Assembly (NCBI RefSeq): GCF_900215605.1
Contig: NZ_OBEL01000001.1
Coordinates: forward strand, 496,001-560,000
Direction of reading: 5' to 3'
Source: Cohaesibacter gelatinilyticus
Lineage (GTDB): Bacteria > Pseudomonadota > Alphaproteobacteria > Rhizobiales > Cohaesibacteraceae
Length of the DNA: 64,000 bases
In this document: positions 41,801 to 50,808 of the stretch, one piece after another
Layout of the letters: every line of letters starts with the position of its first letter
Position numbering within the stretch: position 1 is the stretch's first letter
Translations under genes and position numbers: made by a program
Notes under the pieces: model-generated
Database searches by the model: none
Seen by the model: the letters and a program-made list of their open reading frames with translations, nothing else
What the model was told of the DNA's origin: nothing

Positions 41801-43326
41801 GTATTGAGAATATCATTGGTTCTAATCAGGCAGACACCTTGAAAGGCAATAGCCAGGCCAATGATCTTTCCGGTGGCGATGGCAATGATACCCTGATCGG
41901 TGGCATCGGAGCAGATATCCTGCGAGGTGGTAGTGGTATCGATACGGCTTCCTATATAGACTCTGCTTCTGGTGTAACGGTCAATTTGGGTGCAGATAGC
42001 GCCTCTGGTGGCGATGCCGAAGGGGATGATCTGAATGATATTGAAAATCTCACTGGTTCCGCACAGGCCGATAATCTGACCGGCGATGGCAGTGCCAACC
42101 GTTTGGAAGGCAATGCCGGAGCTGACACCTTGATTGGTGCTGCGGGCAATGATGATCTGCGCGGTGGTGACGATAACGACACTCTGATTGGCGGTACCGG
42201 CGCTGATAGTCTTGATGGTGGCAGTGGAACTGATACAGCCGATTATTCTGCTTCGGCCAGCGGTGTGACAGTCGCCTTGGACGGCTCTGCAGGTTCTGGT
42301 GGTGATGCCGCTGGGGATACTCTCACCAATATCGAAAATGTCATTGGGTCCGCTCAGGACGATGTCATTACGGGTGATGCTGGCATCAACGATATTGACG
42401 CAGGCGCTGGCAATGACACTATCATCGGTGGCGATGGCGCTGATATACTGGATGGTGGAACCGGAACTGATACCCTGTCCTATGTAGGCTCCAATGCTGC
42501 GGTAACAGTTGATCTGTCAGGTAACTCCGTGTCCGGCGGTGATGCCGATGGTGACACCATTTCCGAGTTTGAAAACGTCATCGGCTCCGATCACAATGAT
42601 AGCCTGACCGGGACATCAGCAGCCAACACCCTGTTCGGCGGTAGCGGTGATGATATTCTCATTGGTGGCGCAGGGGCCGATAGTCTTGATGGCGGAACAG
42701 GCACCGATACCGCTTCTTATGCGGCCTCCAATGCAGGCGTTACCATCGATCTGGATGCAGATACCGCATCCGGAGGGCATGCAGTTGGTGATAGTCTTGA
42801 CAACATCGAGAACCTGACTGGTTCCATTTATGCAGACAATCTGACTGGCGATAGTGGTGTGAACATTCTGCGTGGTGGTGCGGGCAATGATAGTCTCACT
42901 GGCAATGGTGGGGCAGATAGTCTGTTCGGCGAGGCTGGAGATGATGATTTCTTCATGGATGAAGTCTCACTCGATCTTGGAGCCTCACTGGATGGTGGGA
43001 CGGGAACGGATACGCTGACATTGGCCGACAATTCCGGCACCGTCGATAATTCCAGCCTCTTCAATGTGCTGACTGATATGGAAGTGATTGATTTCCGGGG
43101 CACCAACGTTGATGCGGATCTGAATATCTCGGCAACAGATATTCAGAATGTAACAGACAGTGACAATGAACTGACATTGCGGATTGATGCTGGTGACAGC
43201 ATCAATCTCACTGATCCTGTTGCAAATTACACGACAAGCACCAGTGGCGGGACAACCACCTATACGATTTTTGATGATGCGAGCCACACAACACAGCTGG
43301 CCGAATTGACTGTCATCTCGTCATAG
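17899..43326 (+). CDS. Giant RTX protein (8475 aa), putative type I secreted adhesin
   Basis: One uninterrupted frame predicts 8475 residues (about 0.8 MDa), acidic and, as far as I can see, without any cysteine. Regions: residues 1-90 polar and Gln-rich; about 90-180 a compact beta-rich domain ([38 protein letters not shown]), typical of the N-terminus of giant LapA/BapA-like substrates; 185-290 Gln-, Ser- and Asp-rich linkers; about 325-470 a probable beta-sandwich; 516-8351 RTX blocks; 8352-8475 a C-terminal domain ([20 protein letters not shown], then [10 protein letters not shown]) ending LTVISS, as in type I secretion signals. TTG at 17899 is the only usual start after the upstream stop at 17881; GGTG lies 7 bases before it. 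The TolC, HlyD and HlyB partners are all in the window. The adhesin role is inferred; no ligand domain is recognised. Confidence 0.88.
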   Translation: MANGDGQKTRHSKKSVKGKDGQEIAHEDVHEQKNGQPQEDGPGVDTEATGAIKAPQDGSSTEATKADQQQNATLVSTGSLASKAGDSAGTISRPDAGETKIVSVEQNDKVAFGFNIDNANVYLSDVDLVIEFDDGGKIVLLEFGMHAVSDVAPTVAFEDYESSAQDLLSRVGEFKASDVTQKMNFSTASSQQQEEPQEQATPQEQAVEVVQVQTVQNQSQNVGPGKYKVDAEEDRSAVEEQLADKNSDEDASSSSSSTSTNTDTDTDSASTDNPGILDLSAAELEIELFGITEQTTTTLSDGTTQIYGATALPPADTDSSYPAQQAVETITGTSGNDIIFADSPILAPSGTSARMLQVAATMPDDSWTPQSAKVTGLPDGYSVIGATEDSAGNYSLVIDPDKPLDSQIQLQYELPEDGAPTNDAGFQEEFTLNIEYTVKNSQGQIGKTAGTAKFGIKEVNTPDDAVHEDEVTGDTVYVLNSNPPGNIVNAGDGDDKVVAAAGADNLSGGDGTDILSYQTSNAGVDVDLQNGTASGGYAKGDTFSGFEGLEGSRFDDTLSGDADDNTLIGGAGADRLDGRDGQDRIDYSASNEAVTINLEDGTGQGGHAAGDQISNVEDVTGSDHDDTLIGDGEDNILVGGDGDDILVGKAGADRLEGGEGSDTADYSGSNQSININLTANTALGGEAAGDVLVDIESLVGTTADDILVGDAEDNRFDGNAGNDILSGRAGIDRLDGGAGDDRLEGGQDGDVLIGGEGSDTAVYAGAQSAVTVNLGLGSGSGSDAAGDTYDGIENVEGSTFGDTLIGDDQANILDGSDGNDTLRGAGGADTLRGGDGIDAVDYSSSAVGVTIDLANSTASGGDATGDTFSDIENIIGSEQSDNLLGDSAANTLIGGAGNDVLTGREGGDRLEGGTGVDTADYSTSAQAVTVNLGTLVGSGGDADGDTYLSIENLSGSAHGDELIGSSATNRLEGGAGNDTLDGGDGADILVGGAGEDIADYSRSNAAVTVNLATQSGAGGSADGDNLQEIENLLGSTYSDNLTGDDQSNRLEGGHGDDRLMGGDGDDTLLGDEGDDVLIGGQGADVLTGGSGQDSVDYSDSAQAVTVNLVDQTATGGDADGDTLSGIENVIGTAQNDILIGDNVANELDGGAGDDRLTGGVGADRLIGGSGIDIADYSASNAGVNVSLQTTSGSGGHAEGDVLTGIEHLEGSAFDDTLEGDASANTLTGGDGNDTLKGLIGDDRLIGGDGNDHLAGGIGADVLEGGAGLDTLDYSQSSGAVSINLADETASGGDAESDTFSDIENVTGSAGSDTLIGDENANVLHGNAGQDTLTGADGDDSLHGDEGDDILIGGAGADELVGGLGTDTADYSGSSAAVNIDLLNGTASGGEAAGDTLQEIENVTGSNHDDRLQGDANSNILRGGQGDDVLIGGEGADHLVGNSGVDTADYSSSLGAVNIQLDANIATGGDAQGDSFSDIENLIGTAGSDILVGNGSANQLTGGDGADTLRGRGGADTLIGGDGNDILEGGEGGDSLQGGDGLDTIDYSGSADGVTIHLQNSTGVGGDADGDTYSSIENVIGSNRNDSLTGSNSANTISGGSGQDSLHGLDGDDTLLGEDGNDVLEGGLGADTLEGGAGSDTADYSGSNQAVSVNLTDGTASGGHAEGDTFSGVENVTGSDFDDTLTGDDQNNQLIGGGGSDTLIGGVGSDVLDGGAGVDSVDYSGSNAGVEINLGTGAGSGGHAQGDSLSDVENVIGSGSADTLIGSDGVNILTGNAGDDTLIGGEGDDRLEGGSDNDTLEGGVGADALIGGAGSDTADYSGSDAAVSVNLQTLAVSGGHADGDTLDSIENISGSAHSDTLVGSDAANILIGGGGADHLSGGLGDDRLEGGASNDTLIGGAGADDLQGGAGLDTADYSASSAAVTVSLSDGTGVGGDAEGDSLTSVENVIGSAHNDMLTGDHLANQLTGGDGDDTLVGGGGGDTLAGGDGVDTVSYAASLSGVEVNLDQSTASGGDAEGDTFSGIENITGSTNSDVLTGDASANLIVGNAGADVISGMDGNDILQGNDGADELHGGAGDDTLSGGEGNDTLEGGAGADHMEGGIGDDAVDYSGSSVGVQINLADSTATGGDATGDTYSGIEDVIGSDHADTLTGDTEANRLDGRGGDDILIGGTGADELVGGDGIDTADYSASDTGVNVNLDSGIASGGHAQGDTISEVENLIGSVGNDAFVGNGSNNQLTGGAGDDNLDGGVGDDHLIGGGDDDTLIGGAGADILDGGAGSDTADYSTSTSSVNINLQDGTVSGSDAMGDSFISIENVTGSQAADTLTGDGNANTLRGGEGGDVLEGGAGVDRLYGDAGADTLIGGSGADYLEGGSGVDTADYSASSVGVTIDLDAGTGNDGDAAGDTLVTIENVIGSAQDDNIRGDRFDNELTGGDGNDTLMGGEGADTLTGGDGTDTASYASSASGVTINLANNTASGGDATGDSLSSIENLTGSSSVDDLTGSDQANLIEAGAGQDTLRGGAGDDTLDGQAGNDTLIGGAGADVLRGGTGTDTIDYSSSDTAVTINLQNSTASGGDATGDTFQDIENVTGSDFDDHVTGDGGANLIQTGDGNDTLIGGVGSDDLRGGDGVDTADYSVSGTGVQVSLDTGLGTGGHAQGDSLSDIENLVGSANQDNLAGNAQANRLDGGAGSDTLSGAAGDDTLLGGDDDDHLIGGAGADHLDGGAGTDRIDYSSSSAGVTIDLANNTGSGGDAQGDTFANIENITGSSHADTLTGSGGANLLDGGAGGDTLRGGAGDDTLQGGAGADLLEGGAGADTLEGGTGVDTASYAGSSAAVDVSLQSGNGVGGDAEADTLTDIENLVGSDHDDTLSGNIFANRLEGGDGNDSLIGGAGADTLIGGDGVDTADYSTSATGVTVGLDGSGGSSGDATGDTLSDIENLTGSGQADNLTGSANANRLDGGAGNDTLIGQAGADTLVGGTGDDILIGGADGDTLQGGDGVDTADYSSSSAAVTVNLTDNSGSGGDATGDTFADLENLTGSAHDDTLTGDANANRLEGGDGDDRLAGMAGADVLVGGDGSDTADYSQSNAAVTVNLADSTGSGGHAQGDTLSSIENVIGSDSADTLIGDNSDNRLEGGLDNDTITAGAGDDVLIGGDANDTLVGGVGADDIQGGDGIDTASYAGSASGVTVNLSDGSASGGDAQGDTLSGVENLIGSSQSDTLTGSSGVNDLDGGDGADILAGLEGADALDGGDGNDKADYSASNAAVTVNLANGTGLGGHAQGDTLQNIEGVIGSDHNDTLIGSADGDILEGGDGDDNLSGAEGGDTLRGGAGNDTLIGGAGSDTLVGGAGTDVVDYSGSAGAVNVNLDTGLGSSGDAAGDTFATIENVIGTTGDDVIIGSNDANVLTGGAGDDTLRGGDGGDELQGGAGNDTLEGGAGADIIAGGDDIDTVDYSGSAQAVTVNLQDQTGTGGDADGDTLSDLENVIGSANNDTLIGNTAVNRLTGGAGDDVLIGGAGADEIIGGTGSDTASYQGSDAAVQVNLSSLVTAGGHATGDSLSGIENLLGSDHADTLVGNTNANRLQGGAGNDSLEGGGANDTLEGDEGDDTLIGGSGADSLDGGAGEDTAAYNTSTAGVTVNLGTNSGTGGDAQGDTYANIENILGSALDDDLAGNDSNNELRGGGGEDTLSGGLGDDELFGDSSDDILIGGAGADALDGGTGSDTASYAGSASAVSVSLIGNSASGGDAQGDTFTNIENLRGSDHNDTLIGDAGANRLEGGDGDDALEGGVGADHLIGGDGDDTASYASSTTAVTIDLDAGTGSGGDAQGDVLSSIENASGSAHNDTLEGSDSDNILSGLAGNDTLRGGLGADTLIGGDDDDILIGGAGADDLQGGSGTDFTSYVSSASGVTVNLDDGTATGGDADGDTLSSIENLEGSDHNDTLIGNASDNAIVGLDGDDVLEGRAGADSLDGGSGSDTASYAASDAAVEIDLQADVAAGGHADGDTLTAIENLIGSDHDDDLTGDSRANRIEGGDGSDSLSGGASTDTLIGGDGNDTLIGGSGADSLDGGAGLDTANYAASTAGVTVNLTGVAGVGGDAEGDTLTNIENVVGSALEDTLIGNASANVLTGGGGEDTLTGAAGTDTLSGGAADDVLIGGADADALDGGSGTDTASYAGSSAAVNVDLDGGTSTGGDAAGDTHTNIENLIGSDHDDTLTGDLNANRLDGADGNDTLRGGAGGDVLVGGDGSDTADYSTSSGAVNVDLGGGTGAGGHAQGDQLISIENLTGSSSNDTLTGDNEANILTGLDGNDILSGGVGDDTLIGGAGSDTLTGGAGADDLQGGAGTDTVSYTSSAGAVTVNLSDGTALGGDAQGDTLSDIENVTGSAQGDILIGTAADNVLRGEAGNDRLTGGAGADQLVGGAGQDTADYSGSDAAVNVSLAARSASGGHATGDDLTEIENLEGSAFNDTLTGDTMANTLTGGAGNDVLTGGDGADTLDGGADNDTLIGGTGGDNLDGGDGLDTADYSTSTIGVSVDLANDTASGGDAQGDDLDNIENITGSGQADSLSGDAGVNVLIGNTGDDILEGRGGADDLQGGGGTDTADYSSSAAAVTVNLNDNTATGGDAQGDTLSSIENITGSANNDHLTGSTFANVLTGGDGNDTLIGLDGADELAGGDGVDTADYSVSNAAVNVDLSSSSGSGGHAQGDTLSSIENVIGSDGNDTLTGDNVANRLEGGAGRDSLIGGAGTDTLIGDDGDDTLAGGADGDVLTGGDGIDTADYSSSASGVTVNLDDGSVSGGDAAGDTLTGIENLLGSENADTLTGDGGANKLEGGDGNDTLIGLAGADELDGGDGSDLVDYSASNAAVNLNLEAGSATGGHAQGDILTDIESATGSAFNDTLRGTTAANTLSGLAGDDVLHGGVGADTLDGGADDDTLVGGAGADSLTGGDGIDLVDYSASSLGVNVNLADGTGIGGDADGDTLATIENVLGSSHSDTLTGDGNANRLDGGIGNDTLIGGAGDDTLIGQTGDDTLIGGAGADSLDGGLNTDLVDYSASASGVTVNLADGTGTGGDAQGDTYTSIENVLGSDQADTLIGNSEINILTGGDGDDTLAGGIGGDELIGGAGSDLADYSASNAAVTVNLADGTGTGGHAQGDTLREIENVLGSSEADTLTGDNADNILTGGAGADTLDGGSGADTLSGGTQDDILRGGAGGDDLQGGDGSDTALYDTSDAAISINLQTGAASGGHADGDSLDSIENATGSAHDDTIIGSTQRNVLIGGAGADDLSGGAENDTLDGGAGADTLEGGSGADSLTGGSGIDVADYSNSAAGVTVNLLDGTGLGGDAEGDSLTEIENIIGSANNDSLSGDTLTNVLTGGDGNDTLFGHEGGDTLLGGDGNDTLIGGVGADTITGGDGTDTVSYVGATGQVVVNLDTGVNTGSDAEGDVITQVENVVASANDDDITGSSGTNRLEGRGGDDVLAGLGGADELVGGGGTDTADYSLSGAAVTIDLDAGTGLGGHAEGDTLETIENVTGSDHNDTLTGDDFVNTLRGGAGDDILIGGLGADSLIGGAGTDTADYSASSGAVDVDLDGGTGTGGDANGDSLSGIENVIGSGSNDTLSGNNQANRLEGGAGEDRLSGGSGNDVLIGGTENDVLIGGVGADDLQGGAGIDTASYEGSGQGVNVNLRTGVVSGGDAAGDTLTDIENLQGSSFDDTLEGDTGDNVIKGGSGNDTLIGGEGADALDGEAGTDIVDYSASNAAINLILDGTIASGGHAQGDTVINIETVIGSNFNDTVTGTAANERFVGGSGNDSFEGRGGADAFVGGDDTDTVSYQQSLVGVTVDLEANSASGGDATGDTFDSIEVLVGSSFADNLTATNSGSRLEGRAGEDTLIGGTANDTLDGGQNDDVLRGGGGADTLIGGAGEDTADYSTATGAVTVSLADNTGAGSDAQGDTYTTIENITGSNQNDHLTGDANENRLDGGLGDDTLIGGDGGDRLIGGAGIDTVDYSGSAAGVTINLDSGLNVGGDATGDQMTGVENVIGTDHIDSLTGDGEANRLMAGDQNDTLAGLGGADVLDGGDGTDIANYSASSAAVNVGLDGTTGSGGDAAGDTLLNIEEIQGSSHDDTLRTGAAGHTLRGADGNDTLIGNAGVDILYGDAGDDELRGGAEGDTLRGGEGDDTLRGEDGDDTLIGGDNADTLIGGAGADVLQGNSGIDIADYSSSDAGVTVNFDTNTATGGHAQGDTYLEVENLTGSAFADDLTGDMLVNTIIGGDGNDILEGAGSGDTIDGGDGIDTVRYATSDNGVTINLETGVHSGGDANGDVITNVENVLGSGYRDYLSGDNNDNTLSGAGGDDILYGGLGSDHLDGGSGTDLVDYSASDAAVTINLTDNIVSGGHAQGDTITSIEWARGTNFNDSLTGSAGGNYLYGGAGDDTLVGLGGTDVLYGEAGEDLLQGGSSNDTLYGGNDDDRLEGGDGSDHLSGGSGDDTLIGGVGSDTLRGDGGHDIADYSASDARITIVMDGSDSTGGHAAGDNLSGIEEVIATDYNDHIQGTDGAEIFRGGAGDDTLEGLGGADQLIGGDGTDEAYYRWSDTGVTVSLLSNTGTSGDALGDTLNSIEDIHGSRYADHITGDDNANKLDGFWGNDTLVGNGGEDHLIGGAGDDILQGGDDNDRLQGGNDDDRLEGGDGDDILEGGDENDTLIGGAGADTLDGGDKTDTADYSSSTFAVTVDLDNGTGIGGDAQGDTLTNVENIIGSGEADTLIGNADTNRLEGGAGDDTLRGGDGLDYLIGGSGTDTVSYEDSDGLIHVSLTSGTGTYNHAAGDQLSSIENLTGSNFNDDLEGNSGANILQGGDGDDVLEGRGGADQLIGGDGTDTVEYHNSGAGVTVNLRDGTGSGGDAAGDTYTSIERVHGSNHNDTITANDSGNIVYARSGNDTITGGAGADTLHGDDGADTITGGDGNDTITGGNQQDHLTGGEGNDNLSGGEGDDTLIGDAGADTLDGGNHEDVVDYSASNAAVTVNLADGTGAGGYAQGDTLSNIENVIGSAFADTLIGNGEDNRLEGGSGNDTLEGGAGGDDLIGGDGIDTASYANSSAGVNINLDTNLHHGGDALQDDLQSIENIIGSSHADSIIGSDQANRLEGGDGADVLEGGAGADILDGGAGIDTASYESSTDAVTVNLGADSASGGDASGDDLNNIENLKGSDNHDTLTGDGSANVIEGLRGRDIIRGGAGTDTLRGGDHDDTIYGEDDADIVDGQDGDDILYGGGDNDTVTGGIGDDELHGGTGDDNLDGGEDDDILFGDAGSDTMAGGLGIDTIDYSASSAGVNVNIDSNVVSGGDAQGDTISGFENIIGSEQADQLTGNDQDNVLTGNGGDDIIIGGAGADTITGGAGTDEVNYSGSNAGITLTIDGTAASGGHAQGDRVSGVETVIGSDHDDTITGITGSQTISGGDGNDVIEGAAGADTLSGGAGTDTISYVLSDAAVTVNLSDNTVSGGHANGDVISGFENVVGSNSGDTLTGTSQANTITGHGGSDVIDAGDGDDTIIAGDGNDTLIGGAGADSLDGGADEDTIDYRTSNAGVTINLSGGAGVGGHAQGDTFANIENIVGSDFDDVLTGNGSDNTLTGRDGNDQFVSSLGADTIDGGSGIDSIDYSSSTGGITLNLDGTASSGGHAEGDRVSLVETVTGSSFGDVINGTSAAETINAGNGDDVIDGGAGGDSIDGGAGSDTVSYATSNAGVTINLQADSASGGHANGDSLDNIENITGSDHADNLTGDGTANILQGRDGTDTISGGAGSDTLRGGNDADTLYGEADDDSLFGDDGNDRLIGGAGADSLDGGDGTDIADYSASSAGITIAMDGTVGSGGDAQGDILANIETIIGTDYTDSLTGDSNVNTLTGGDGNDTLIGLGGGDILQGGSGTDTADYSASSVGVNIDLDTNTHTGGDAEGDSLSGIENIIGSNQADTLKGNSQANDLSGGDGNDTLIGGIGADILRGGSGIDTASYIDSASGVTVNLGADSASGGDAEGDDLNDIENLTGSAQADNLTGDGSANRLEGNAGADTLIGAAGNDDLRGGDDNDTLIGGTGADSLDGGSGTDTADYSASASGVTVALDGSAGSGGDAAGDTLTNIENVIGSAQDDVITGDAGINDIDAGAGNDTIIGGDGADILDGGTGTDTLSYVGSNAAVTVDLSGNSVSGGDADGDTISEFENVIGSDHNDSLTGTSAANTLFGGSGDDILIGGAGADSLDGGTGTDTASYAASNAGVTIDLDADTASGGHAVGDSLDNIENLTGSIYADNLTGDSGVNILRGGAGNDSLTGNGGADSLFGEAGDDDFFMDEVSLDLGASLDGGTGTDTLTLADNSGTVDNSSLFNVLTDMEVIDFRGTNVDADLNISATDIQNVTDSDNELTLRIDAGDSINLTDPVANYTTSTSGGTTTYTIFDDASHTTQLAELTVISS
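18646..18708 (+). repeat. Ser/Thr/Asp low-complexity linker with GATACC units
   Basis: Residues about 250-270 of the giant protein are almost only Ser, Thr, Asp and Asn. The DNA contains a short run of GATACC hexamers in frame, so slippage would change linker length by two residues. It separates the N-terminal domain from the beta-sandwich-like region. Confidence 0.6.
21712..33597 (+). repeat. Five-block higher-order repeat zone (RTX blocks 10-53)
   Basis: Numbering blocks from 1, every block with number divisible by 5 from 10 to 50 has 97 residues; blocks 13, 18, 23 ... 53 are all long (97, once 115); blocks 14, 19, 24 ... 49 are all 79; blocks 17, 22, 27, 37, 42, 47 and 52 are 79 (12 and 32 are 97). 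GGHA replaces GGDA in blocks 15, 20, 25, 30, 35, 40, 45 and 50. Sequence likeness follows the period: blocks 36 and 41 share [17 protein letters not shown] and TASYAGS, and 38 and 43 share [10 protein letters not shown]. The unit is about 450 residues (1.35 kb). Confidence 0.7.
34180..42951 (+). repeat. Three-block higher-order repeat zone (RTX blocks 56-87)
   Basis: From block 56 the lengths run 79,79,97 | 79,79,97 | 79,79,133 | 79,79,133 | 79,133 | 79,79,133 | 79,79,151 | 79,79,97 | 79,79,115 | 79,79,97 | 79,79,79 and then the C-terminal domain. Only one triplet (blocks 68-69) lacks a member. All blocks of 133 or more lie in 36184-39891, where the sequence is also most divergent and where three of the four tryptophans I noticed fall. 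Confidence 0.7.
42952..43326 (+). other. C-terminal type I secretion signal region of the giant protein
   Basis: The last 124 residues follow the final RTX block. They lack nonapeptides, hold one beta-domain pattern ([39 protein letters not shown]) and end with a short hydrophobic-hydroxylated tail (AELTVISS). Uncleaved C-terminal signals of this style are read by HlyB-type transporters. This matches the exporter genes at 50.8-54.7 kb. Confidence 0.7.
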
Positions 43327-43344
43327 AATTGTGAGGTAGAGATC

Positions 43345-43380
43345 AATAAAAAGCCCGACTGATGATCTCATCAGTCGGAC
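43345..43380 (-). terminator. Intrinsic terminator for the minus-strand cluster
   Basis: Read on the minus strand, TCCGACTGATGA and TCATCAGTCGGG form a stem of 11 or more pairs and are followed by CTTTTTATT. It lies between the convergent giant RTX gene and the membrane-protein gene at 43422. On the plus strand no T-run follows, so it may serve the giant gene only weakly. Confidence 0.75.
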
Positions 43381-43421
43381 TGTACTCGACCGGCAATCCA
43401 CCTCAGATTTCCGAACTGCGA

Positions 43422-44198
43422 TCACTCGAACACGGATGCGATCTCGTCAACACTGATACCTTCTTTGATTTCCCGCAAACGAGCATAGACCAGTGCTGTA
43501 TTGATGCTGAAAAAGCTGTAGCCGACAGCATTAAGCGCAGAGACAACGATCAGCGCAACAATTGTTCCGCCGAAGGTAACAACAAAACCCGCCACGGTAG
43601 TGGCGATCAGGCTGACGATCACCATACAGATGAGCAGCAATACGAACATACCAACGATCGGCCAACGATAGTCTTTCGTCAGACTTGCACTTCGGCCCAG
43701 GCCACCAAAGCCCACACGCTCGATTGTAACGGCAGCAGGCATTACGTAAAACACTCCATATATCCAAAGACCCGGCACAATTAGAAACACCATCCCGATG
43801 GACATCAGGATTGTGGACACGACACTCAGTATGGAAATTGGTATAGCAACGGCCAGTGCCGTGGAGATATAATTCATCGGCTGGACTGGTCTGTTCAGTT
43901 TGGAATCATACGCAACTCGCACGATCATTGCCGTCATGATGCCGTAAACCATAACACTGAGCAGGAAAGTAATGAAATAGGAAATACCTGAAAACCCGTC
44001 CTGAAAATTGGGCTCTCCAATACCCAATGCAACATCAAAACCGATCAGAAATCCGGAAATGATCTGGGAGATCAGCGTCAGCACAAAACCAATAAGCAAC
44101 ACAGCTAGAAAGTTGCGCCCCAGAATTGAAAAAGTCTCGGAAATCAGATTACCTACACCAAGTTTTGGTGCTTCACTAGCCTGAATTGAATCCGTCAT
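43422..44198 (-). CDS. Multi-pass membrane protein of unknown function
   Basis: A 258-residue integral membrane protein with about six hydrophobic segments (roughly residues 30-52, 72-95, 112-150, 182-206, 208-232). The start LGVGNLISETFSILGRNF and the end ALVYARLREIKEGISVDEIASVFE resemble membrane domains of the YciC/GDPD-associated type, where an ASLTKDYRW helix separates two membrane halves. No catalytic motif is seen. It is the last gene on the minus strand before the giant RTX gene, 151 bases after the RDD gene, and is followed by a strong terminator. It may be cotranscribed with the cluster upstream. Confidence 0.7.
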   Translation of the reverse strand: MTDSIQASEAPKLGVGNLISETFSILGRNFLAVLLIGFVLTLISQIISGFLIGFDVALGIGEPNFQDGFSGISYFITFLLSVMVYGIMTAMIVRVAYDSKLNRPVQPMNYISTALAVAIPISILSVVSTILMSIGMVFLIVPGLWIYGVFYVMPAAVTIERVGFGGLGRSASLTKDYRWPIVGMFVLLLICMVIVSLIATTVAGFVVTFGGTIVALIVVSALNAVGYSFFSINTALVYARLREIKEGISVDEIASVFE

Positions 44199-44349
44199 TT
44201 TTTACCCCGTTTTGTATATATAGATACTCAAAGACAGTTTTAGAAGAATAAACCTATGGACAAACAACAACCTTAAATTGATTCCCGCCTCTCATAATTT
44301 TCATAGTGCAGTTTTCAGAAATAACCAACAGCTTTGTCCAAATGGCTGT

Positions 44350-45273
44350 TCACGCGTCCCCTTGGTTCTGATCAGCATGAAACTTGTCACTGCGGCGATC
44401 GCCCATGATCTGACGTTGCTCAAGATGTTTGCGCTGAGCACTGTAAAAGGCCTGCAAGAATTCCATCCGCTCGGAAGGCGCAACCGGATCCGCATATCCA
44501 ATTTTTTTGCGAATTTTCTCGACAATGACTTCTGTGGTGTTTTTCTGCCTGTTGTGGGCATCTGGCGAGCTGGCCGCCTGATTGTTCCTGAGATAGGTTT
44601 CCAGAGTCTGCAATTCGAACACACCATAATGATCCAGTTGATGCGAAAGAAAATGAAATCCGTCCTCCCGACTTGTTGCCATCTGTCCGTCAACAGCGAG
44701 GTCGCGCAAAAGAACATGTGTCGGCAAATGCACAACATGTGTCCCAGCAAGCAGGTCACCCAACCGTCTGCGATGGTGGTTGAGAAAAGGAATGGTAAAA
44801 TTCATGCTTATCCAACCGAGCGCCATCACATTATAGACATGATCGATGGCGTTCAGGGTCAGAAGCAATGTGCCAGGCAAAAAGATTTCGGCTTCTTTCA
44901 TGAGATTTCGCATGACCAGTGACTGCGCAGTCAGCGCCCCGCCATCATGGGCAATGACCTTGATTTTCATGAAACGCTTGCCGAGCGTCTGACCATTCCA
45001 GAGCAATTCACAAATGATGTAATAAGGTATGCGGATCACAAAAAACAAAAGGGAAGCTATTGCCAAAAGTGTATTCGGCGATGTCAGATTCAGGACCACC
45101 AAAAACAACAACAGGCTGCCAGCACCCACTATTGTAACCAATATGTCCGCAATCTGTGCAGCCAGCCGAACACCAACACCAGCAACCTTCAACCGAATGG
45201 GAACACCTTCAGGGGGAACAACCTGATCAGGAGAGCCTTTCAGTTGCCGCTTTTTCTTTTTCCGTAGCGTCAT
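44350..45273 (-). CDS. RDD family membrane protein
   Basis: A 307-residue protein. I use the ATG at 45273 (AGGAA about ten bases before it); a TTG at 45291 is also in frame. The RDD domain covers residues about 25-165: GVGVRLAAQIADILV, with the Arg and Asp pair, two membrane segments, then LWNGQTLGKRFMKIKV and the closing LGDLLAGTHVV. The C-terminal 130 residues are hydrophilic with no known motif. It overlaps the SpoIIM-like gene by 47 bases. RDD and SpoIIM proteins are regular partners in MoxR/DUF58 clusters. The biochemical function is unknown. Confidence 0.85.
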   Translation of the reverse strand: MTLRKKKKRQLKGSPDQVVPPEGVPIRLKVAGVGVRLAAQIADILVTIVGAGSLLLFLVVLNLTSPNTLLAIASLLFFVIRIPYYIICELLWNGQTLGKRFMKIKVIAHDGGALTAQSLVMRNLMKEAEIFLPGTLLLTLNAIDHVYNVMALGWISMNFTIPFLNHHRRRLGDLLAGTHVVHLPTHVLLRDLAVDGQMATSREDGFHFLSHQLDHYGVFELQTLETYLRNNQAASSPDAHNRQKNTTEVIVEKIRKKIGYADPVAPSERMEFLQAFYSAQRKHLEQRQIMGDRRSDKFHADQNQGDA

Positions 45274-46267
45274 CACTTCGCTTTCCTGCAAAAAGGAACC
45301 AGACCAGCCACAGCAGACCTATTCCCCAACCGATGATCAATCGTGCATTCAAATCCTGAACAAGTTGTCGCGCAAATCCCTCAAGAAATGCAGCAACAAG
45401 CAACATAAGAGCTGCGATCAGTGCCAGTTTGACCGCATCATTTCCTGCAAGGCGCAAGGCATCGATGCGCCGTCGGTTGCCCGGAAACAGGACCGCAGAG
45501 CCCAACTGAATTCCACCACCACAGGCAATGTAAATGGCCGACAATTCCGTAACACCATGAATGGACAGCCAACCGAGAATATCGGCTCCAAGCCCTCTCT
45601 CGACATGCAGGGCAACAAATGCACCAAGCAGAAGACCGTTGTAAAATGTCAATATCACCGCAGGAATACACAGGAAAACACCCAAACCAAACACAAAAAT
45701 TGCAATCCGGGTATTGTGCGAAAACAAATGCGTGGCAAATGCACCAAGGCCGGAAGCTTCCGGATTCTCGTCATAAATAACGGAGCGCAGACCCTGTGTT
45801 GTTGCTTCGGGGTTTCGCAATGCCGAGAAACCATCCGGTACGAACACATAATACCAGGCTGAATTTTCAAAATAGAGAAGGAAGCCCACAAGCGTTCCAA
45901 GACCCATGCACAAGAAACCAATCAAAACATACAACCACGAGCGACGCATGGCCTGCGGTGCACTTTGGGTAAAGAACCTGCGAGCCATGCCGCCGAGTGG
46001 TTGCTGATGGGCATAAACACACAGATAGGCACGAGCTGTCAGACCCTCCAGATAGTTCAAAAGTGATTTGTCGAGTGATATTTCCCTTGCAATCGCCAGC
46101 GATGTGGTGGCTTGCCGATAGAGGGATACCAGATCCCTTCCTTCGGAAAAGCTCATCTGTTGTAGTCCGCCCCTCTCTGCCTCGTTCACCAGATTTTCCA
46201 GCTGCTTCCAGTTGGCTTCCCGTTCTCGTCTGAAGCGAACCGAACGCATGAGCTCCTGTTGATCCAT
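45227..46267 (-). CDS. SpoIIM-like (stage II sporulation protein M family) membrane protein
   Basis: A 346-residue protein. The ATG at 46267 shares one base with the DUF58 stop (TGATG); a TTG at 46270 is in frame. A soluble N-terminal helical region (RSVRFRREREANWKQLENLVNEAE) precedes the membrane domain, which contains RRSWLYVLIGFLCMGLGTLVG, a NTRIAIFVFGLGVFLCIPAVILTFYNGLLLGAF stretch and the SpoIIM hallmark HGVTELSAIYIACGGGIQLGSAVLFPG. This organism type does not sporulate. In many non-sporulating bacteria such proteins form a conserved set with MoxR and DUF58 proteins, as here. Confidence 0.87.
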   Translation of the reverse strand: MDQQELMRSVRFRREREANWKQLENLVNEAERGGLQQMSFSEGRDLVSLYRQATTSLAIAREISLDKSLLNYLEGLTARAYLCVYAHQQPLGGMARRFFTQSAPQAMRRSWLYVLIGFLCMGLGTLVGFLLYFENSAWYYVFVPDGFSALRNPEATTQGLRSVIYDENPEASGLGAFATHLFSHNTRIAIFVFGLGVFLCIPAVILTFYNGLLLGAFVALHVERGLGADILGWLSIHGVTELSAIYIACGGGIQLGSAVLFPGNRRRIDALRLAGNDAVKLALIAALMLLVAAFLEGFARQLVQDLNARLIIGWGIGLLWLVWFLFAGKRSDDATEKEKAATERLS

Positions 46268-47535
46268 CAAATCATCTCCCTCGCCTTGATGTCGAGATAG
46301 GTAGAGATCAATTGTGCAGTGAGAGCCTCCGGTGTGGTATCGACAATGGTCACCCCCATCCGCTCTATCCGTTCCAGAACAAGCCGACGTTGGTTGAGGG
46401 TCTGATGTGCCGCTACCGTACCGGCAACATCGTCAAGAGTATCAGCAGCGGTCCTGGCCAGCCCGTCCAGCTCCGGATCCCGGATAGTGACAAAAATCAC
46501 CAGATGACGCTTCGCAAGAAGATTGATATTCTCAATCATTAGCTCAGCCGATGTGGTATCAATGAAATCGGTGAAAACAATGATCAGGCTTCGTTTCGGC
46601 GATCTGGCATAGAGCTCAGTCAATGCAAGTGTGTGGTTTGTCTCACGTGTTACATAATTCATGTCCGCTGTATGACTACGCAACCGGGTAAAAGCCTTGC
46701 GGCCGGGCTCCGGCGCAAAATACTGGCGTGGTTTGACATCATAATTGAGATAACCAACAAGATCGCCACCAATGGCTGCAGCCCATGCAACCGCAAGGGC
46801 AGCCGTTACTGCGAAATCTATTTTTGCAACAGTTCCCACCTTCTGCGCCATAAGATAACCATTGTCCAAAGCGATGATGACGTGGTGGTTCCGTTCAGCC
46901 TGGGAATCCTTGGCAACAAGACTTCGAAGTTTGGCTGAACGCTTCCAGTCGATCGTTCTCGGGTCCATGCCGGTTACAAATTCCTGCAACTGATGAAATT
47001 CCGATCCTTCTCCAAGCGAACGGTTTTCTTTCACTCCATAGAGGGATGAAAGAACCTTGGTCGTGATCGCGCCTGATTGAACCAATCGGATATTCGGGAC
47101 AACCCTGATGACTGTGCCGAGCTGAAGTCGAGGAACAAATTCCAGCAACTGAAACCGGGACTCCCATGCAATCCATACATAGTCGATGGCCCAGCTGCCC
47201 CGCCTTGTGGCTTTGAATCTTGCCGTTGCAACAGATGTTTCCCGATCCACAACAGTTTCTACCGGTCCTTTCAAACCCTCCGGCCAATCAATTCGTACCC
47301 TCAGATCCGAACGAAATCTGCCGAATTGCAGACGAATATTTGCCTCTTCCCCAATGAAAACCTCATCTGAAACATCAGTTTCAACATTTCGTGGTCTGGA
47401 AAATGACAAAAGAAGATCGACGACCAGCATCATCCCCAACGCGGCAGGTGGTAGCAACGCAAAGTCATGCAGGCTCTCTCCACCGACAATGATAAGCACC
47501 GAAACAACCGTTGCACTCATGCCGAAGATCAGCAA
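46267..47535 (-). CDS. DUF58 domain-containing protein (MoxR-associated)
   Basis: About 422 residues: two N-terminal membrane helices (to about residue 45), a beta-rich region, then the DUF58 core ENRSLGEGSEFHQLQEFVTGMDPRTIDWKRSAKLRSLVAK, followed by a vWA-like fold (IALDNGY, LIIVFTDFIDT). The start is uncertain. The first usual codon is TTG at 47535, but the in-frame codons before it read IRPTKKLL, which is the normal DUF58 N-terminus. That would need an unusual start, CTG at 47556 or ATA at 47553, overlapping the MoxR stop, with AGAGG seven bases before the CTG. It likely works with the MoxR ATPase encoded just upstream. Confidence 0.87.
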   Translation of the reverse strand: MLIFGMSATVVSVLIIVGGESLHDFALLPPAALGMMLVVDLLLSFSRPRNVETDVSDEVFIGEEANIRLQFGRFRSDLRVRIDWPEGLKGPVETVVDRETSVATARFKATRRGSWAIDYVWIAWESRFQLLEFVPRLQLGTVIRVVPNIRLVQSGAITTKVLSSLYGVKENRSLGEGSEFHQLQEFVTGMDPRTIDWKRSAKLRSLVAKDSQAERNHHVIIALDNGYLMAQKVGTVAKIDFAVTAALAVAWAAAIGGDLVGYLNYDVKPRQYFAPEPGRKAFTRLRSHTADMNYVTRETNHTLALTELYARSPKRSLIIVFTDFIDTTSAELMIENINLLAKRHLVIFVTIRDPELDGLARTAADTLDDVAGTVAAHQTLNQRRLVLERIERMGVTIVDTTPEALTAQLISTYLDIKAREMI

Positions 47536-47552
47536 TTTTTTGGTTGGGCGTA

Positions 47553-48509
47553 TCAGCGTGGGGCCTCTATCTGGTTGATAATATTTTCAAGGGCCTGTTC
47601 CGGGCTTCTGCCTTCGATTTCAGCAACCGGAAGAAGCAGGATTCTGTGCCTCATTGCAGGAATGAATAGTTTTTTGACATCGTCAGGAATGGCATAATCC
47701 CGGCCATTGATCGCAGCAATCGCCCGGGTGGCCCCGACCAGGGCATCCGCTGCCCTTGTTGATGCACCATAGGCTATTTCCGAACTCTCCCGGGTTGCCC
47801 GCACAAGACGCAGGATATAAGCGAGAATATCATCCTTCAAAATGATCTTGTCGATCAGATTACGGATGCTCATTAGGTCACTGGACGTCATGACCTTGGC
47901 AATGCCATCCGTGCTGAGGCCGACATTGAGGGGACGCCCGGCATGATTTTGCAGAATGGCCATTTCAATGTCTTCCGGAGGGAAGTCGAGAATGAGTTTG
48001 AACAGAAACCGGTCGAGCTGGGCTTCGGGAAGTGGATATGTCCCCTGTTGCTCGATCGGGTTCTGGGTGGCAATGACCATGAATTCCCTGCCAAGCTCAT
48101 GATCCGTTCCGTCAATGCTGACAACGCGCTCATTCATGGCCTGCAAAAGGGCAGCCTGGGTTTTGGGAGGAGCTCTGTTGATTTCATCGGCAAGCAGAAT
48201 CTGTGAGAATACAGGCCCTTTTGTCAGAATGAAGCTGTTTGATTTGAAATCGAAAATTGACGCGCCGAGTACATCCCCCGGCATCAGGTCGGGAGTGAAC
48301 TGAATCCGCCCGAATTCAAGGGCAAGGGCAGAGGAAAAACTTTTGGCGAGCAGGGTTTTCGCTGTTCCCGGAGGTCCCTCAAGTAACACATGGCCACGGG
48401 CGTAGAGGGATACCAGCAACAGTTCGACAATCTCATCCTGCCCAAGAACCATTTTTCCAATTTCGATACGCAGGGCATCGGTTTGCTGTCGCAAGTTTTC
48501 AAGATCCAT
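47553..48509 (-). CDS. MoxR family AAA+ ATPase
   Basis: A 318-residue AAA+ ATPase of the MoxR branch, thought to act as a chaperone in assembly or activation of partner complexes together with vWA or DUF58 proteins. Motifs: [24 protein letters not shown], Walker [10 protein letters not shown], the MoxR-specific [14 protein letters not shown], Walker [23 protein letters not shown], sensor 1 [25 protein letters not shown]. Everything needed for ATP hydrolysis is present. It overlaps the DUF4350 gene by 11 bases and ends 17 bases before the TTG of the DUF58 gene, so the cluster is tightly coupled. Confidence 0.93.
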   Translation of the reverse strand: MDLENLRQQTDALRIEIGKMVLGQDEIVELLLVSLYARGHVLLEGPPGTAKTLLAKSFSSALALEFGRIQFTPDLMPGDVLGASIFDFKSNSFILTKGPVFSQILLADEINRAPPKTQAALLQAMNERVVSIDGTDHELGREFMVIATQNPIEQQGTYPLPEAQLDRFLFKLILDFPPEDIEMAILQNHAGRPLNVGLSTDGIAKVMTSSDLMSIRNLIDKIILKDDILAYILRLVRATRESSEIAYGASTRAADALVGATRAIAAINGRDYAIPDDVKKLFIPAMRHRILLLPVAEIEGRSPEQALENIINQIEAPR

Positions 48510-49827
48510 GGGCTATGCTTTCCAATACCTGTTCGAGTTCATCAATTTGCTTCATCGCAGCTTCAGAAGATGCATGGCTTGGTAGCCTATGTATCTTTTT
48601 CAGGGCGGTACTTAGTCGATCAGCCAGCTTGCTGTCCCGTTTTCTGACATAAGTGACAAAATTGTCTTCCCTTGCCATTATCCTCGCCTGGGCCGGACCA
48701 AAAAGAGAAGATGCCACCGCTGAAATCCGCGCTGTGGCATATTCCGACGCCATCGCTCCGTCCTGACCGGAAATGCGCATAATCTTGGAAAAGGCGGCAA
48801 TCATCGTGGATTGTTTTGAACCGTCATTGAAGGCTACCACTTTGGCGGGACCAAATCTGACGGCCCCTCGCCAGGTAAGAAGAACAAACAAAAAGGCGGA
48901 CGACAGCCAAAGAAACAGCAAAGGTGGTTCAAAAAAGCGCAGCAGATCCTCCCAACTGCGCTCCCGCTTTGGAATGTTTGCGGTGGATTTGATCCAGTTG
49001 CTTTCCGAATAATCGATGACAACGCGATTATCCCCGACCCGGGATTTCAGAAAATGGCGTGCAATGAATGCGTTGTCTCCCAATTTGAGCCCATGATTGT
49101 TCAGGAGATCAGGATCTGAGAGGATCAGAAATTTGCCTGTTGCATCAACACCATCTGATTTACCAGCTTCAAATAGGCATTCCGCGAGTATCATGGCTTT
49201 TTGCGTGCCAATGACGGGATTACAATATTTGCTGGCAAACAATTGCGCCGCGTAAAGCGTCGCTGTCAAACGTTGCCCTTCTGCCCCATGATAGTCAATG
49301 TGTGTGAATGCATCTGTTGGCGGCACCAGCGCCGCCTGCTTGTCAGGTAGCAATCGCTGCAGCATGTCCGATATGCGGCCATTTTCAATCAAAAGTTCCG
49401 GATGTGCGACATCCGCCAGCCGAACACCGGACCGCCATTTGGGCAACACAACCATTGTGGGGACGCTTGATCGCTTCTTGCTCAAAGGCGAAAAGCGCAG
49501 ATCATACTCATCCTGCTGTTGCAAAAACTCTTCTTTTGTCTTCGGAGCAACGCGTTTCTGATCAAACCGGGAATCGAACACAGGAACGACAAGCAACCCG
49601 ATCGTATCAGGCTCAAGCTGCCAGCCACCAGTGAAACTCTGCGCACTCATCTTGTTGGCAGTCAGCCACACCTGCAAACCGTCAAAACCGACATTGCTTG
49701 CCCGAAGGGCAGCCTGACGCCCGGACAAAACAATGAATAGTATGACAATAGCCGCCACAACCACACCCATAATGGCAAGGGTTTCGACGCGCATTTGTTT
49801 GAAACTGTTTGGTGCGGCTTCCTGCAT
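48499..49827 (-). CDS. DUF4350 domain-containing membrane protein
   Basis: A 442-residue protein with one N-terminal membrane helix (about residues 15-33), a periplasmic part containing the DUF4350 sequence (about 45-280: [41 protein letters not shown]), a second membrane helix ([19 protein letters not shown]) and a cytoplasmic helical tail. DUF4350 proteins have a glutamine-amidotransferase-like fold without catalytic residues and occur next to MoxR, DUF58 and DUF4129 genes, as here. It starts one base after the DUF4129 stop. Confidence 0.82.
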   Translation of the reverse strand: MQEAAPNSFKQMRVETLAIMGVVVAAIVILFIVLSGRQAALRASNVGFDGLQVWLTANKMSAQSFTGGWQLEPDTIGLLVVPVFDSRFDQKRVAPKTKEEFLQQQDEYDLRFSPLSKKRSSVPTMVVLPKWRSGVRLADVAHPELLIENGRISDMLQRLLPDKQAALVPPTDAFTHIDYHGAEGQRLTATLYAAQLFASKYCNPVIGTQKAMILAECLFEAGKSDGVDATGKFLILSDPDLLNNHGLKLGDNAFIARHFLKSRVGDNRVVIDYSESNWIKSTANIPKRERSWEDLLRFFEPPLLFLWLSSAFLFVLLTWRGAVRFGPAKVVAFNDGSKQSTMIAAFSKIMRISGQDGAMASEYATARISAVASSLFGPAQARIMAREDNFVTYVRKRDSKLADRLSTALKKIHRLPSHASSEAAMKQIDELEQVLESIAHGS

Positions 49828-49828
49828 A

Positions 49829-50572
49829 TCAAGCCTCCGCCTGCTTCAGCAGAGGGTCTATTTCGGCTCTCAATGCTTCGAATTCCTGCTCTGAAATATC
49901 GCGTCCACCAAACTGAACTTCCTCGCTGGCAAACACAACCGATGAAAGCGCACCTGCGTAGGTTTGACCTTTGACAAGATGCCGCAGAGCATCTCTGCCA
50001 GTCCAACTCGGTTGAAGCAGAACGCTATCCAGTTTCGCAGCCGCGTTCAGGGCAAATCGCGACAGCTGGATGATTGCTTCACGGCGATCAGCCAGTTTTA
50101 CAATGTCCTTGAGCGGCAGGATATCGTCATACAGTGACACGCCTCCGGACTTTGACCGTCTTCGCCGACTGTAAGCGTTATCAATCTCACCTCGTGAGGA
50201 TAATGTAATTTTGCCACCGAATTTAACGAACAACGAGATAGTCAACGTAAGAAGCACGACTGTTGCAACTAGGAACATGGTTCTCGTAACAGTCCAGGTT
50301 TCCGAAATTCCCGCCCAGTTTTTTTGGTTGCTGTCCCGTTGCTTCGGATCCGGAAGTGCATTTATCTCCAACGCAGGCATCGGCGCGGAGGGATCGAAAT
50401 ATGTAATATCATGATCGATGCGCTTGAAGCGAAGAGCTTTCAGATAAGCCTCCCCTGAATCCATCAATTGAGGCGAATCGAGAGAACGACTCTGGGATAG
50501 AACAGTAGATGGAAAACATGAAAATATTATCAGGAAAATCAATGTGTTGTAAAATTTCAAATAGTCTTTCAT
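49829..50572 (-). CDS. DUF4129 domain-containing protein
   Basis: A 247-residue protein. It has a hydrophobic N-terminal signal (LIFLIIFSCFPSTVLSQS), a short periplasmic part, one membrane helix (about residues 98-117) and a cytoplasmic C-terminus with the DUF4129 pattern: helices LADRREAIIQLSRFALNAAAKL, then PSWTGRDALRHL and a terminal E-rich helix. In other bacteria DUF4129 is often fused to a transglutaminase domain; here that part is absent. It is the promoter-proximal gene of the minus-strand MoxR cluster; the 236 bases before it (to the hlyD-like stop) show no terminator I can support. Confidence 0.78.
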   Translation of the reverse strand: MKDYLKFYNTLIFLIIFSCFPSTVLSQSRSLDSPQLMDSGEAYLKALRFKRIDHDITYFDPSAPMPALEINALPDPKQRDSNQKNWAGISETWTVTRTMFLVATVVLLTLTISLFVKFGGKITLSSRGEIDNAYSRRRRSKSGGVSLYDDILPLKDIVKLADRREAIIQLSRFALNAAAKLDSVLLQPSWTGRDALRHLVKGQTYAGALSSVVFASEEVQFGGRDISEQEFEALRAEIDPLLKQAEA

Positions 50573-50808
50573 CTTAAATACATGGCTGAAATTTATAGGA
50601 ATAATGAAATGTAGAAATCGACATTATTCAAATTTGCTTTGTTTTTCAGCACTTTTTTATTTTCAGCTTTCGCCATGATGTCACAGTTGTTCAGAATATT
50701 CAGTTTCATGAACGACATCACCGAACCGTATCTCCGAGGCTAAGTGCAGAGGCTTGTTGCGCTACATTGCAAACGCAAATCTGCATGGCCATGTAGCCAC
50801 CGTTGGTA

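Larger units (their letters stand above)
19444..42951 (+). repeat. Array of 87 RTX blocks in the giant protein
   Basis: Each block is a 43-residue spacer (consensus DYSxSxxxVxVNL, GGDAxGDTLxxIEN, xxGSxxxD) followed by RTX nonapeptides of the form xLxGGxGxD. Hand-counted lengths: block 1 has 70 residues; 45 blocks have 79; 34 have 97; two (18, 81) have 115; four (64, 67, 69, 72) have 133; one (75) has 151. All but the first equal 79 + 18n. The lengths add up exactly to the observed starts of blocks 10 (21712), 54 (33598), 56 (34180), 64 (36184), 76 (39892) and 87 (42715). This gives about 455 nonapeptides, hence hundreds of potential Ca2+ sites. Synonymous positions differ widely between blocks, so the array is mostly old or under selection against exact repeats. 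Confidence 0.9.

Noticed and set aside
19444..42951. Direct repeats that might suggest a CRISPR array or tandem non-coding repeats
   Set aside because: The repeats are coding, of 237-453 bases, diverged at synonymous sites and in one open frame; no short identical repeats with unique spacers.
19361..43287. Many open frames of 60-310 codons on the minus strand and in shifted frames across the giant RTX gene
   Set aside because: They arise from the repetitive Gly/Asp-rich codon pattern, repeat the same nonsense words and have no ribosome sites or family motifs.
17899..43326. Giant protein as a MARTX toxin, contact-dependent inhibition (CdiA) or two-partner secreted adhesin
   Set aside because: No effector or protease domain, no TPS or haemagglutinin repeats, no CdiB-like partner; repeats are RTX and the exporter genes are of type I.
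45227..46267. Sporulation function from the SpoIIM likeness
   Set aside because: No other sporulation gene is present and the family is common in non-sporulating bacteria beside MoxR/DUF58 genes.
50761..50797. GCTACAT...ATGTAGC inverted repeat after the hlyD-like stop as a terminator
   Set aside because: Seven-base arms with a 23-base loop and no T-run on the minus strand.
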